This document shows, one piece after another, positions 1 through 9,994 of a stretch of DNA of 64,000 bases. Numbering within the stretch: position 1 is the first letter of the stretch; each line of letters begins with the position of its first letter. A program made the position numbers and the translations under genes. The notes beneath the pieces are model-generated. The model saw only the letters and a list, made by a program, of their open reading frames with translations, had not been told where the DNA came from and searched no databases. Origin of the DNA: an uncultured SAR86 cluster bacterium (GTDB lineage: Bacteria > Pseudomonadota > Gammaproteobacteria > Magnimaribacterales > D2472); contig CACBPP010000001.1 of the NCBI GenBank assembly GCA_902541175.1, forward strand, positions 260,923 through 324,922, read 5' to 3'.

Positions 1-206
1 CCATCAGCATTAAAAAATCTTATAAAAAAGTTTTGATTAGGCTTTGTTGGAAGATCAATTTTTATTAGCTGATCAAATCCAATTCCAGTATTTCTATCAG
101 ATATCTTTATTATTTTATTTTTGGTAATTTTTAATTCGTTCTCAATTGAATTAATAATTATGAAATCATTACCATTGCCATGCCATTTTTCAAAACTTAG
201 ATACAA
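1..206 (-). CDS. dapF: Diaminopimelate epimerase, N-terminal part, truncated by window edge
   Basis: Own translation of the minus strand from TTG at 206: MYLSFEKWHGNGNDFIIINSIENELKITKNKIIKISDRNTGIGFDQLIKIDLPTKPNQNFFIRFFNADG; matches DapF N-terminus (HGxGNDF, DRxxGIGFDQ, FNADG). Confidence 0.9.
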   Translation of the reverse strand, partial: MYLSFEKWHGNGNDFIIINSIENELKITKNKIIKISDRNTGIGFDQLIKIDLPTKPNQNFFIRFFNAD

Positions 207-232
207 GATTTACCTCTACAAAAACATGACTT

Positions 233-313
233 TTAAAAAATTAGAGGACCTTTTACACCGCATCCAGACAAAAGTAAGAATATAATTAAACTAAAAATTT
301 TTTTGAAATTCAT
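233..313 (-). CDS. lptM: LptM/YifL-like minimal lipoprotein (26 aa)
   Basis: Own translation MNFKKIFSLIIFLLLSGCGVKGPLIF*; lipobox LSGC followed by G-x-KGPL as in LptM; immediately upstream of dapF as in E. coli. Confidence 0.87.
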   Translation of the reverse strand: MNFKKIFSLIIFLLLSGCGVKGPLIF

Positions 314-357
314 AAATAGTATTATGAATTAAATTATTTAAATTGATATAGAAGCTT

Positions 358-1752
358 TTAGTATTTATATGTTTCCTCTTTGAAAGGACCTTCTTGTGGA
401 ACATTAATATAATCTGCTTGTTCTTTTGTAAGCTGAGTTACTGTTCCTCCGAAGCCTTCAACCATAAGGCTCGCAACTTCTTCATCAAGTTTCTTTGGTA
501 AAACTTCAACTGTTAGCATTTCAGCTTTTTTATCAGCATCGTTTACATTTGCAAAACCTTGTTTATATAGATGAATTTGTGCAAGAACTTGATTCGCAAA
601 TGATCCATCCATAATTCTACTAGGATGTCCTGTTGCATTTCCAAGATTTACTAACCTTCCTTCAGCTAGCAAAATTATATAGTTTTTGCTGGATAAATCA
701 GGAGTTCCATCTGGGGCTGTATCTCTGAAAACTCTATGAACCTGAGGCTTAATCTCATCCCAATAATAGTTTTCCCTCATATAAGCAGTATCAATCTCAT
801 TATCAAAATGACCAATGTTACATACTACTGCAGTATTTTTTAAAGTACTTATCATTGCGGAATCACATACATTTACATTACCGGTGGTAGTTACTATTAA
901 ATCCGTATCACCCATAACATCCATATTAATATCCTTAGGATCTCTGGTTACCACGCCATTTTTGTAGCATGAAACAACTGCAAATCCGTCCATGCATGCT
1001 TGCATCGCACAAATTGGATCTGATTCAACAACACTGACTATCATGCCTTCTTGAGCCAAACTTGCAGCCGAACCTTTACCAACATCTCCATAACCAATTA
1101 CTAATCCTTTCTTACCAGAAAGCAACATATCGGTTCCTCTTTTTAGAGCATCATTAAGACTATGTCTGCATCCATATTTATTATCATTTTTTGCTTTTGT
1201 AACTGAGTCATTTACATTAATAGCAGGAATTTTTAGTTCGCCTTTTTCTAGCATCTCTTTTAACCTATGTACCCCAGTAGTTGTTTCTTCAGACACACCA
1301 TGAATAGTCTCTAACATGTCAGGAAACTTAGCATGCACCATAGCTGTAAGATCACTTCCATCATCAAGAATCATATTTGCATCCCATGGCTTTCCATCTT
1401 TACAAATAGTTTGTTCAATGCACCACTCGTACTCCTCTTCAGTTTCACCTTTCCAAGCAAATACAGGAACTCCTTTTGCAGCCATTGCTGCCGCTGCATG
1501 ATCCTGTGTTGAGAATATGTTACAGGATGACCATCTTAATTCTGCTCCGAGATCGAGTAATGTTTCCATCAAAACAGCAGTTTGAATAGTCATGTGAATG
1601 CATCCCATTATTTTTGCACCAGCCAATGGCTGCTCATCTCGATATTTATCCCTTAAAGCCATTAAGGCTGGCATCTCATTTTCTGCAAGAGATATTTCTC
1701 TCCTTCCAAATTCAGCAAGTTTTATATCAGCAACTTTATAATCGTTTTCCAT
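358..1752 (-). CDS. ahcY: S-adenosylhomocysteine hydrolase
   Basis: 464 aa; [13 protein letters not shown] motif, C-terminal FKEETYKY. Confidence 0.97.
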   Translation of the reverse strand: MENDYKVADIKLAEFGRREISLAENEMPALMALRDKYRDEQPLAGAKIMGCIHMTIQTAVLMETLLDLGAELRWSSCNIFSTQDHAAAAMAAKGVPVFAWKGETEEEYEWCIEQTICKDGKPWDANMILDDGSDLTAMVHAKFPDMLETIHGVSEETTTGVHRLKEMLEKGELKIPAINVNDSVTKAKNDNKYGCRHSLNDALKRGTDMLLSGKKGLVIGYGDVGKGSAASLAQEGMIVSVVESDPICAMQACMDGFAVVSCYKNGVVTRDPKDINMDVMGDTDLIVTTTGNVNVCDSAMISTLKNTAVVCNIGHFDNEIDTAYMRENYYWDEIKPQVHRVFRDTAPDGTPDLSSKNYIILLAEGRLVNLGNATGHPSRIMDGSFANQVLAQIHLYKQGFANVNDADKKAEMLTVEVLPKKLDEEVASLMVEGFGGTVTQLTKEQADYINVPQEGPFKEETYKY

Positions 1753-1772
1753 ATTAATTTCCTTATATTTAT

Positions 1773-2927
1773 TTATTGTGAAATTTCTGATGCTTTATCA
1801 GTCTTTTCCCATGAAAGATCGATATCAGTCCTTCCAAAATGACCATAAGCCGCTGTTGGAAGGTAGATCGGTCTTTTGAGATCAAGCATATTTATAAGAC
1901 TTTTAGGCCTAAGATCAAACTTTTCTTCAACTATTTTTTCAATAGTCTCTTTTGATACTTTTTCGCTATCAAATGTATTTACATTAATTGATGTAGGCTT
2001 AGCTACTCCAATTGCATATGAAACTTGAATTTCACAATAATCTGCAAGACCGGCTGCAACAATATTTTTAGCTACATATCTTGCTGCATAGGCTGCTGAT
2101 CTATCAACTTTTGATGGATCTTTTCCTGAGAATGCACCACCGCCATGTCTTGCCATACCGCCATAGGTATCTACAATAATTTTTCTTCCAGTAAGACCGC
2201 AATCACCAACTGGACCACCAATTACAAATTTACCTGTTGGATTGATATATATCTTTGTAGAATCAAGTATCCATTCTTGAGGAACAATTGGCTTAATGAT
2301 ATTTTCCATCACTCCTTCTTTAATTTCATCTTGTGTAACATCTTCGTCATGTTGAGTTGAAAGTACAATTGCTGAAAGACCCTCAATCGTCTTTCCGTCA
2401 TCTGAGTAAATTGCACTAACCTGGCTTTTTGCATCAGGTCTTAGCCATGAAAGCCCATTGCTTTTCATAACTTCTGCTTGTTGTCGTACTAGTCTATGAG
2501 AAAGATCAATTGGAAGAGGCATGAGTGCTTCAGTTTCAGTACAGGCATAACCAAACATCAGCCCTTGGTCTCCAGCACCTTGTTCTAGGTTTTCGCCTTC
2601 TCCTTCGGTAACTCCTTGAGAAATGTCTGGAGATTGTTCAAAAACTAAGTTTGTAAATTCACATGTATCGCCATTAAAGCCATATTCATCATTATCGTAT
2701 CCGATGTCCTTAATGGTCTGCCTTACCACAGGCTCTAAATCAGGGCTTCCAGTTGAAGTTATTTCACCAGCAATAAATACCATGTTATTTTTAATCATAG
2801 TCTCGCATGCAACTCTACTATTTGGATCTTGTGCTAAATATGCGTCCAAAACAGCATCTGAAATTTGATCACAGACCTTATCTGGATGTCCTGCTGAAAC
2901 AGATTCTGAAGTAAATATATAACTCAT
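1773..2927 (-). CDS. metK: S-adenosylmethionine synthetase
   Basis: [37 protein letters not shown] motifs. Confidence 0.98.
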   Translation of the reverse strand: MSYIFTSESVSAGHPDKVCDQISDAVLDAYLAQDPNSRVACETMIKNNMVFIAGEITSTGSPDLEPVVRQTIKDIGYDNDEYGFNGDTCEFTNLVFEQSPDISQGVTEGEGENLEQGAGDQGLMFGYACTETEALMPLPIDLSHRLVRQQAEVMKSNGLSWLRPDAKSQVSAIYSDDGKTIEGLSAIVLSTQHDEDVTQDEIKEGVMENIIKPIVPQEWILDSTKIYINPTGKFVIGGPVGDCGLTGRKIIVDTYGGMARHGGGAFSGKDPSKVDRSAAYAARYVAKNIVAAGLADYCEIQVSYAIGVAKPTSINVNTFDSEKVSKETIEKIVEEKFDLRPKSLINMLDLKRPIYLPTAAYGHFGRTDIDLSWEKTDKASEISQ

Positions 2928-3098
2928 TTTTTTCTCCCTGAATTTAAACTGTGAAGAATTATTTTATAGAGTGCTTACTAAAAAAGAATTGAGATCACAA
3001 TATGACTATTTTATATCAAAAAACATAAAATATTTAAATTATGTCGTTGCTTTTTATTACAAAAATATTATTATCTTTTTATCTAACGGGGAAAAAAT

Positions 3099-5087
3099 TT
3101 GCAGCATACAGTTCCTACTAACGCATTAAGATTTCTATCCATCGATGCTGTTCAAAAAGCTAATTCTGGCCACCCTGGCATGCCTATGGGAATGGCAGAA
3201 ATAGCTACATCGTTATGGGGCAAACACTTAAATCATAACCCACTAAATCCTCATTGGTTTGATAGGGATAGGTTTGTACTTTCAAATGGGCATGGTTCTA
3301 TGCTTTTGTATAGCTTACTTCATCTAACTGGATATGATGTATCGATAGATGATCTTAAAGATTTTAGGAAGTTACATTCTAAAACGCCTGGACATCCCGA
3401 ATACGATATAGATATTGGAATTGAAACAACCACAGGTCCATTAGGCCAAGGTATTGCAAATGCTATTGGCATGGCGGTATCTGAAAAAATAATGGCAGCC
3501 GAATTTAATGAAGATGATATTAAACCAATTAATCATTATACATATGCTTTTTTAGGTGATGGTTGTCTTATGGAAGGAATCTCGCATGAGGCATGTTCAT
3601 TTGCTGGAACTCACAAATTAGGAAAACTAATTTGTTTTTACGACCAAAATGGGATTTCAATTGATGGAGAAATTGAAAATTGGTTTACAGATGACTCTAT
3701 AAAAAGGTTTGATAGTTATGGTTGGCAAACTATATGTGTTGATGGCCATAATATTGAAGAAATTGATAAAGCCATTGTCGATGCAAAAAATGAAACAAAC
3801 AAACCAACAATGATCTTTTGTAAGACAATAATTGGTTTTGGTTCTCCAAATAAGTCTGGAACTGCTGATGTTCATGGAGCAGCTTTGGGTGAGGAAGAAG
3901 TAATAAAAACCCGTGATGCTTTAAATTGGGATTATGATGCATTTAAAGTTCCTCAAGAGGCATATGATTTTTGGGATGCAACCAAAAAAGGCTCTGAATT
4001 AAATTTGGATTGGGATAATTTGATTAAAACTTATGACGAAAAATATCCCGATAAATCAGCAGAACTTAAAAGAAGAATTAAAGGCGACTTACCTATTGAT
4101 TTTGAGAAAAGTTTTAAAACCTTCTTGTCAGAATGTGATACAAATAATACACCAATGGCAACAAGAAAGTGCTCAAAAGCATGCCTTGATTTTTTTGTAA
4201 AAGAATTACCAGAATTAATTGGCGGATCTGCTGATTTAACTCCATCAAATAATACTTTTTCATCATCAAGTTCTACTTTCTCAAATGAAAATCCTTCAGG
4301 CAATCATATTAACTATGGAGTAAGAGAGTTTGGAATGTCTGCAATTATGAATGGCATGGTTCTTCATGGTGGCATAAAACCATATGGCGCAACTTTTTTG
4401 GTATTTACTGACTATGCTAGAAACGCAGTAAGATTATCAGCCTTAATGGGGATACCAAGTATTTTTGTATATACACATGATTCAGTAGCTCTAGGTGAGG
4501 ATGGTCCAACACATCAGCCTGTAGAACATATGGTAACTCTGAGATCTACTCCAAATTTAAATAGCTGGAGGCCGGCAGATCTTGTAGAAACTGCGGTAGC
4601 TTGGAACGAGGCAGTTAAATCAAAAAAAACACCAACTTGTTTAATCTTTAGCAGACAAGGAACTTCAGCAATATCAAGGACTGAAGGTCAATTATCATTA
4701 ATTAACAAGGGTGGTTATCTTATCGATGAAAGTGACAACTCTGATATTACTCTCATTGCATCAGGAAGCGAAGTTCAATTGATTATAGATGCAGCAAAAG
4801 AATTAAAAAATCACTCTATCTCTGCAAATGTTGTATCAATGCCGTCTTTAGATTTATTTTTACAGCAATCTGAGGAATTTCAGAGCTCAATAATTAATCC
4901 TGATAAACCAATACTCGTTGTTGAGTGTAGTCATCCTAATTCTTGGTACAGGATTTTAAATAGAAAAGATAAAGTAATTGGAATAGAAAGTTTTGGAGAA
5001 TCTGCTCCAGGCAGTGAATTACTTGAGCATTTTGGGTTTAATACTGAAAATGTTGTTAATTCAGCTAAATCATTACTAAATGATTAA
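3099..5087 (+). CDS. tkt: Transketolase
   Basis: ANSGHPGMPMGMAEI, GDGCLMEGISHEA; TTG start. Confidence 0.97.
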   Translation: MQHTVPTNALRFLSIDAVQKANSGHPGMPMGMAEIATSLWGKHLNHNPLNPHWFDRDRFVLSNGHGSMLLYSLLHLTGYDVSIDDLKDFRKLHSKTPGHPEYDIDIGIETTTGPLGQGIANAIGMAVSEKIMAAEFNEDDIKPINHYTYAFLGDGCLMEGISHEACSFAGTHKLGKLICFYDQNGISIDGEIENWFTDDSIKRFDSYGWQTICVDGHNIEEIDKAIVDAKNETNKPTMIFCKTIIGFGSPNKSGTADVHGAALGEEEVIKTRDALNWDYDAFKVPQEAYDFWDATKKGSELNLDWDNLIKTYDEKYPDKSAELKRRIKGDLPIDFEKSFKTFLSECDTNNTPMATRKCSKACLDFFVKELPELIGGSADLTPSNNTFSSSSSTFSNENPSGNHINYGVREFGMSAIMNGMVLHGGIKPYGATFLVFTDYARNAVRLSALMGIPSIFVYTHDSVALGEDGPTHQPVEHMVTLRSTPNLNSWRPADLVETAVAWNEAVKSKKTPTCLIFSRQGTSAISRTEGQLSLINKGGYLIDESDNSDITLIASGSEVQLIIDAAKELKNHSISANVVSMPSLDLFLQQSEEFQSSIINPDKPILVVECSHPNSWYRILNRKDKVIGIESFGESAPGSELLEHFGFNTENVVNSAKSLLND

Positions 5088-6234
5088 CCTATCATCATTA
5101 GATCTTAATAATAAAAACTTAGTCATTAGAGTGGATATGAACGTCCCAATTAAAGACGGGGATGTTCATGATTCAACAAGAATTAAGGCATGCTTGCCAA
5201 CTATTGAATACGCACTTGAAAATAATGCAAAAGTTCTTTTGATAAGTCACTTGGGTAGACCTATTGAAGGAAATTTTGAGGAAGAGTTTTCACTAAAACC
5301 TGTTGCAATTGAACTAAGTAAAATCATAAACATGGATGTTGAACTTATTGATACATTAGAATCTAATAAAATTTTTAAGTCATCATCAAATATTCAAGTT
5401 TTAGAAAATATAAGATTTTTTGAAGGAGAAAAAGAGAATTCTCAAGAGTTAGGTTATAAATTAGGATCTCTTGGAGATATATATGTTTTTGATGCTTTTG
5501 GGACTGCGCACCGAGAACAGGCATCGACTCATGCTGCAATAATGAATGCTCCAATAGCTTGCTCTGGGCTATTGCTAGAGAAAGAAGAAAATTTCTTATC
5601 GCAGGCGCTTAAAAAATATGAAAGACCTTATGTTGCTATCATAGGTGGCGCAAAAGTTTCTACAAAACTTGAGCTTATAAAGCATATTAATGAAGTCGCA
5701 GACCATATTATCGTAGGTGGAGGTATTGCAAATACTTTTATAAAGTCTTCAGGCCTTAATGTTGGAAACTCACTAACTGAAGAATCAATGTTAGAAATAG
5801 CAAAGAGCATCTTGGATAAAGGTAAAATCATACTACCCAATAGAGTATTAACATCTAAAACATTTGAAGGAGAGGATACAAAAGAAACATCAATAGGCAA
5901 TATTGGTAAAGATGAAATGATTTTAGATTTATACCTAGAGCAGGAGACAAAGACTTTGATTAATAATGCTAAGACTATTCTTTGGAATGGACCCATGGGA
6001 GTATTTGAAAATTCTTTATTTGAAAATGGCACAAAGGAACTTTCTAAAGAAATTGCTAAGTCTAATGCTTTTTCTCTTGCTGGAGGAGGCGAAACATTGT
6101 CGGCAATAAATAAATATATTAAATCAGATGATGTATCATATTGTTCAACAGGCGGGGGCGCCTTTTTAGAATTTATGGAGGGTAAAGTTTTACCTTCTAT
6201 TAAAGCTCTAAATTCAAAAAAAATAGGGAGTTAA
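5080..6234 (+). CDS. pgk: Phosphoglycerate kinase
   Basis: VIRVDMNVP, LISHLGRP, STGGGAFLEFMEGK; overlaps tkt by 8 nt. Confidence 0.97.
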   Translation: MINLSSLDLNNKNLVIRVDMNVPIKDGDVHDSTRIKACLPTIEYALENNAKVLLISHLGRPIEGNFEEEFSLKPVAIELSKIINMDVELIDTLESNKIFKSSSNIQVLENIRFFEGEKENSQELGYKLGSLGDIYVFDAFGTAHREQASTHAAIMNAPIACSGLLLEKEENFLSQALKKYERPYVAIIGGAKVSTKLELIKHINEVADHIIVGGGIANTFIKSSGLNVGNSLTEESMLEIAKSILDKGKIILPNRVLTSKTFEGEDTKETSIGNIGKDEMILDLYLEQETKTLINNAKTILWNGPMGVFENSLFENGTKELSKEIAKSNAFSLAGGGETLSAINKYIKSDDVSYCSTGGGAFLEFMEGKVLPSIKALNSKKIGS

Positions 6235-6237
6235 TTT

Positions 6238-7254
6238 ATGTCACTAAATAATATTGAAGATATAGCAGCCTATATTGTCGCAGATGGCAAAGGTATCTTA
6301 GCTGCTGATGAAAGCAATCCAACTTGTGGAAAAAGATTTGATTCTATTGGTGTCGAGTCCACCGAAGAGAATAGAAGAGATTACAGAGAAATGCTTTTTA
6401 GGTCTAAAGGAATGAAAGGCAATATTGGTGGAGTAATATTATTTGATGAGACTATAAGACAATCAGCTGCTGACGGAACATTACTTAGAGATTTAATAAC
6501 TAGTCAAGATGCCCTTCCTGGAATAAAGGTTGATAAGGGTCTTCAACCTATTGATGATTGTCCTGGAGAAACCGTGACAGTTGGATTGGATGGATTAGAT
6601 GAGAGATTAAAAGAATATTCATCTATGGGAGCTAAATTCACTAAATGGAGGGCTGTTATAAATATAGGTGAAGGAATTCCAACTGATAAATGTATTGACG
6701 CGAATATGCAGGCATTAGCGGATTATGCAAAATGTGCTCAAGATAATGGAATGGTTCCTATAGTTGAGCCAGAAGTATTAATGGATGGAGTTCACTCTAT
6801 TGATGATTGCTATGACGCATCTGCTCGTTCTTTAAAATCGCTGTTTGATCATCTTGATAAAAAGGGCGTAAATATAAAGGGCGCTATCCTAAAACCTAAT
6901 ATGGTTACTTCTGGAAAAGACTCAGAAATTCAAGCTAGCATTGGCGAGGTTGCTAAGAGAACTTTAGAATGTTTAACTGAGAATGTTCCGTCTGATCTTC
7001 CTGGCATAGCGTTTTTATCTGGAGGTCAGTCAGATATCTTGGCTACTGCTCATTTAGATGCGATGAACAAGATTGGTGGCTTTTCTTGGAAATTAAGTTT
7101 CTCTTATGGACGGGCTCTTCAAGCTGCAGCATTGCAAGCATGGGGTGGAAAGCCAGAAAATGTTTTCATTTCTCAAGATGAATTATCTCACAGGGCAGAA
7201 ATGAATAAACTCGCTTCTCTTGGCAAGTGGGAAGAAGAACTCGAAGACAGATAA
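6238..7254 (+). CDS. Class I fructose-bisphosphate aldolase, eukaryotic-like
   Basis: GKGILAADESNPTCGKRF, ILKPNMVTSG, FLSGGQS, SFSYGRALQ motifs of class I aldolase. Confidence 0.95.
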   Translation: MSLNNIEDIAAYIVADGKGILAADESNPTCGKRFDSIGVESTEENRRDYREMLFRSKGMKGNIGGVILFDETIRQSAADGTLLRDLITSQDALPGIKVDKGLQPIDDCPGETVTVGLDGLDERLKEYSSMGAKFTKWRAVINIGEGIPTDKCIDANMQALADYAKCAQDNGMVPIVEPEVLMDGVHSIDDCYDASARSLKSLFDHLDKKGVNIKGAILKPNMVTSGKDSEIQASIGEVAKRTLECLTENVPSDLPGIAFLSGGQSDILATAHLDAMNKIGGFSWKLSFSYGRALQAAALQAWGGKPENVFISQDELSHRAEMNKLASLGKWEEELEDR

Positions 7255-7257
7255 GAC

Positions 7258-7695
7258 TTGTTAGCAACTGTTCAAAGAGTCTCTAGCGCAGAAATAGTTA
7301 TTGACGGCGAAATTTTTACTTCTATTGGTGATGGATGCTTAATGTTTGTGTGCGTTGAGAAAGATGATATGTCTCAAAACATAAATAATATGGTGAACAA
7401 GCTTTTAAATTTTAGGATGTTAGATGGCCCAAAAGGAATAACCTCATCACCCTTAAATGATTCAGGAAAAGAAGTCTTAATAGTTAGTCAATTTACCTTG
7501 GCTGCAATTACAAATAAAGGCAATAAGCCAAGCTTTCATAAGGCAGCTGAACCAGATAATGCTAAATTAATGTATGATGAATTTGTACGTGAATTTAAAA
7601 AATCATTTCCTAATGTTAAAGAAGGTAAATTTGGAGCTTTTATGGAAATATCTTTGACAAACATAGGACCAGTAACTTTTAATTTTAAAACTTAA
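7258..7695 (+). CDS. dtd: D-aminoacyl-tRNA deacylase
   Basis: 145 aa; VQRVSSAEIVIDGE, SQFTLAA, GKFGAFMEISLTNIGPVTF; TTG start. Confidence 0.94.
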   Translation: MLATVQRVSSAEIVIDGEIFTSIGDGCLMFVCVEKDDMSQNINNMVNKLLNFRMLDGPKGITSSPLNDSGKEVLIVSQFTLAAITNKGNKPSFHKAAEPDNAKLMYDEFVREFKKSFPNVKEGKFGAFMEISLTNIGPVTFNFKT

Positions 7696-7700
7696 ATAAT

Positions 7701-8282
7701 ATGAAGAATATTTCAATTTTCTGCGGTGCTCATGAAGGCAAAAATCCTAAATATGCTCAATCAGCAAAGATTATTTCAGAAGCAATAGCAAAGAAAGGTA
7801 TCAATGTTGTTTTTGGAGGAGGAAATGTTGGCTTGATGAAGATAATTTCAGATACCGCTCTTGATAATGGTGTTGAGGTTCTTGGTATATCTTTAAAATC
7901 TCTTCATGCATTAGAGTTAGCAAATCCAAGACTTAATGAAATTATAGTTACAGATACACTTCTTGATCGTAAAGATGAATTTATGTCTAGATCAGATGCG
8001 TTTATAGTACTTCCTGGTGGAGTAGGATCGCTTGATGAGTTAGCCGAAATTATGGCAAGCAATCAATTAGGAATAATCAATAAACCCGTGGGCATTTTAA
8101 ATACTGAAGGTTACTACGATCATTTACTAAAATGGTTTGATAAGGCTGTTGAAGAAGGATTTATTTCTTCAGCAAACCTTAAAGAATTATTAGTTTCTGA
8201 TAATCCTGAGGAATTAGTGGATTTGGTTGTAAATCACGAGAGACCATCTGACGATAATTGGACTAAAAGACTAGGACTCTAA
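7701..8282 (+). CDS. LOG-family (TIGR00730) nucleoside 5'-monophosphate phosphoribohydrolase
   Basis: FGGGNVGLM and LPGGVGSLDELAE (PGGxGTxxE-like motif). Confidence 0.9.
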   Translation: MKNISIFCGAHEGKNPKYAQSAKIISEAIAKKGINVVFGGGNVGLMKIISDTALDNGVEVLGISLKSLHALELANPRLNEIIVTDTLLDRKDEFMSRSDAFIVLPGGVGSLDELAEIMASNQLGIINKPVGILNTEGYYDHLLKWFDKAVEEGFISSANLKELLVSDNPEELVDLVVNHERPSDDNWTKRLGL

Positions 8283-8285
8283 TAG

Positions 8286-8876
8286 ATGTCTTTTGAGGAG
8301 GCAAGAGTAATAACAATAGTCTATTTGGCAGTATTCTTACCTTTTTTAATTTATTTCAAAAACAAATCAAATTTACCTAAGTGGATTCCAACATTTTATT
8401 TAATTGCCATTGTGATTTGCTCGTTAGGATGGGAGCTTTGGTTTACCTTTGGATGGTTAGATGGGGATCCTGTTAATATAAGAAGATCTGAAAATCTTAA
8501 TACTTGGTTACCAAAGAATATTAATTGGTTAATGAATTCAATGGGCGATGCTGGAGCAGTGCTTTTGGGTGGCGTATGGTTAATGTGGATTTCTCATGGT
8601 AAAGATAAAAGCATATTTATGAAATGGAAATGGAGTGCTTTTGCAGTCTTATTATTATGGTGTATCGGTCAAAATATTTTAGTAGAAATGTTTCTATATC
8701 ATGATCAACTGGCAGAAGGAAAGGCTTTATCTTGGGCTCCCCTATCACCGCTTGGTCCATACATTAATCCAATTCTTTTTGAATTTAATGAAAGAACAAT
8801 AATGTTGCAGTCTCAAATGCCTTGGTTATTACTCCCATGGTTTTTCTACAGAACGCTTATAAATTTAAATAAGTAA
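8286..8876 (+). CDS. Uncharacterised integral membrane protein
   Basis: 196 aa intact ORF in tight same-strand cluster; several hydrophobic segments; no family recognised. Confidence 0.7.
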   Translation: MSFEEARVITIVYLAVFLPFLIYFKNKSNLPKWIPTFYLIAIVICSLGWELWFTFGWLDGDPVNIRRSENLNTWLPKNINWLMNSMGDAGAVLLGGVWLMWISHGKDKSIFMKWKWSAFAVLLLWCIGQNILVEMFLYHDQLAEGKALSWAPLSPLGPYINPILFEFNERTIMLQSQMPWLLLPWFFYRTLINLNK

Positions 8877-9578
8877 TTATTTATTTCTAGAAAATAATAT
8901 TCCAACTTCAAATAAAATCCACATAGGAATTGCTAAAAACAATTGTGAAAAAATATCAGGTGGAGTAAGTAACATGCCTACAACAAGAAATAGTATTATT
9001 AAATATGGTCTTGCCGCAATTAATGATGCCTTGGCAACAATTTTGTTATTAATTAAGAGAACTGTTGCAATAGGTATCTCAAATGCAATGCCAAATGCAA
9101 AAACAAGTTTAAATATAAAACTAAGATACTGATTTATATCTGTCATGACTTGAATTGAGTCTGGAGCCATTCCAACAAAAAACTTGAATATAATTGGACA
9201 TACTACAAAGAATGCAAAGCTTACTCCGCAAAAAAATAAAAGTATTGTTGAGATCATCAAAGGAGCAGTAAATCTCCTTTCGCTTTCATATAATCCTGGC
9301 GCAATAAACATCCATATTTGAAAAAAAAGCCAAGGCATAGAAAATAATAAAGCTACATAAAAAACTAGTTTTATTGGCGCCATAAATGGTGATGCAACCT
9401 CTGTAGCTATCATTGAGCTACTCTCAGGCAATGAAGCTAATAGAGGAGCTGCAATAAAGGAATAAATATCAGCGGCAAATGGAATTCCTAATATCGAAAG
9501 GGCAACAAAAAGAACAATTACTTTTAATAATCTTGATCTTAATTCAAGAAGATGATTTGAAATCGAATCCTTAGTCAT
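8877..9578 (-). CDS. tatC: Sec-independent translocase TatC
   Basis: HLLELRSRLLK, multi-TM, LLTPPDIFSQ; follows tatA/tatB. Confidence 0.97.
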   Translation of the reverse strand: MTKDSISNHLLELRSRLLKVIVLFVALSILGIPFAADIYSFIAAPLLASLPESSSMIATEVASPFMAPIKLVFYVALLFSMPWLFFQIWMFIAPGLYESERRFTAPLMISTILLFFCGVSFAFFVVCPIIFKFFVGMAPDSIQVMTDINQYLSFIFKLVFAFGIAFEIPIATVLLINNKIVAKASLIAARPYLIILFLVVGMLLTPPDIFSQLFLAIPMWILFEVGILFSRNK

Positions 9579-9816
9579 TATCAGGCTCTTTGTTTTTTTT
9601 AAACTCTTCCATTTTTAACTCGTTAAAAACATCTTTCTTAAGTTCATCTACACCAATGTCCGCCTCAATGTCTTTTTTAAAAAGATTAAATTTATTTTCA
9701 ATTTTTTTAAAGAATTTTAATGTGGCTTTAACCACAACTGGAAGCCTATTAGGACCAATGATTATTAAACCTAATATTAGAATAATTAGAATTTCTAGAA
9801 AGCCAATCTGAAACAA
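9571..9816 (-). CDS. tatB: Sec-independent translocase TatB
   Basis: MFQIGFLEILIILILGLIIIGPNRLP; synteny. Confidence 0.94.
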   Translation of the reverse strand: MFQIGFLEILIILILGLIIIGPNRLPVVVKATLKFFKKIENKFNLFKKDIEADIGVDELKKDVFNELKMEEFKKNKEPDND

Positions 9817-9818
9817 TT

Positions 9819-9986
9819 TTAGTCTTCTTTTTCTTTGGAGTCTTCGTCTTTAACTGCTTTCTTAAAACCTTTTATGCTGGAGCCTAAATCTGAACCAATT
9901 GATTTAAGTTTTCCACTACCAAATATAAGAAGCACAACAACTAAAATAATTAATAACTGCCATATACTTATTCCGCCAAAACCCAT
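9819..9986 (-). CDS. tatA: Sec-independent translocase TatA (55 aa, absent from the ORF track)
   Basis: Own translation [57 protein letters not shown]-x-KL and amphipathic helix of TatA; between ubiB and tatB. Confidence 0.96.
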   Translation of the reverse strand: MGFGGISIWQLLIILVVVLLIFGSGKLKSIGSDLGSSIKGFKKAVKDEDSKEKED

Positions 9987-9994
9987 AAATACTC

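Noticed and set aside
1316-1501. Plus-strand ORFs within ahcY and metK (1316-1501, 2145-2360, 2623-2868)
   Set aside because: Antisense to highly conserved enzymes; no independent support.
1753-1772. SAM/SAH riboswitch between metK and ahcY or upstream of metK (2928-3098)
   Set aside because: Intercistronic gap is only 20 bp; the 171-bp metK/tkt region showed no recognisable SAM or SAH aptamer motif on inspection.
5628-6032. 134-aa antisense ORF within pgk
   Set aside because: Lies wholly opposite a well-conserved gene; Ser/Phe/Ile-rich composition typical of antisense reading of AT-rich coding DNA.
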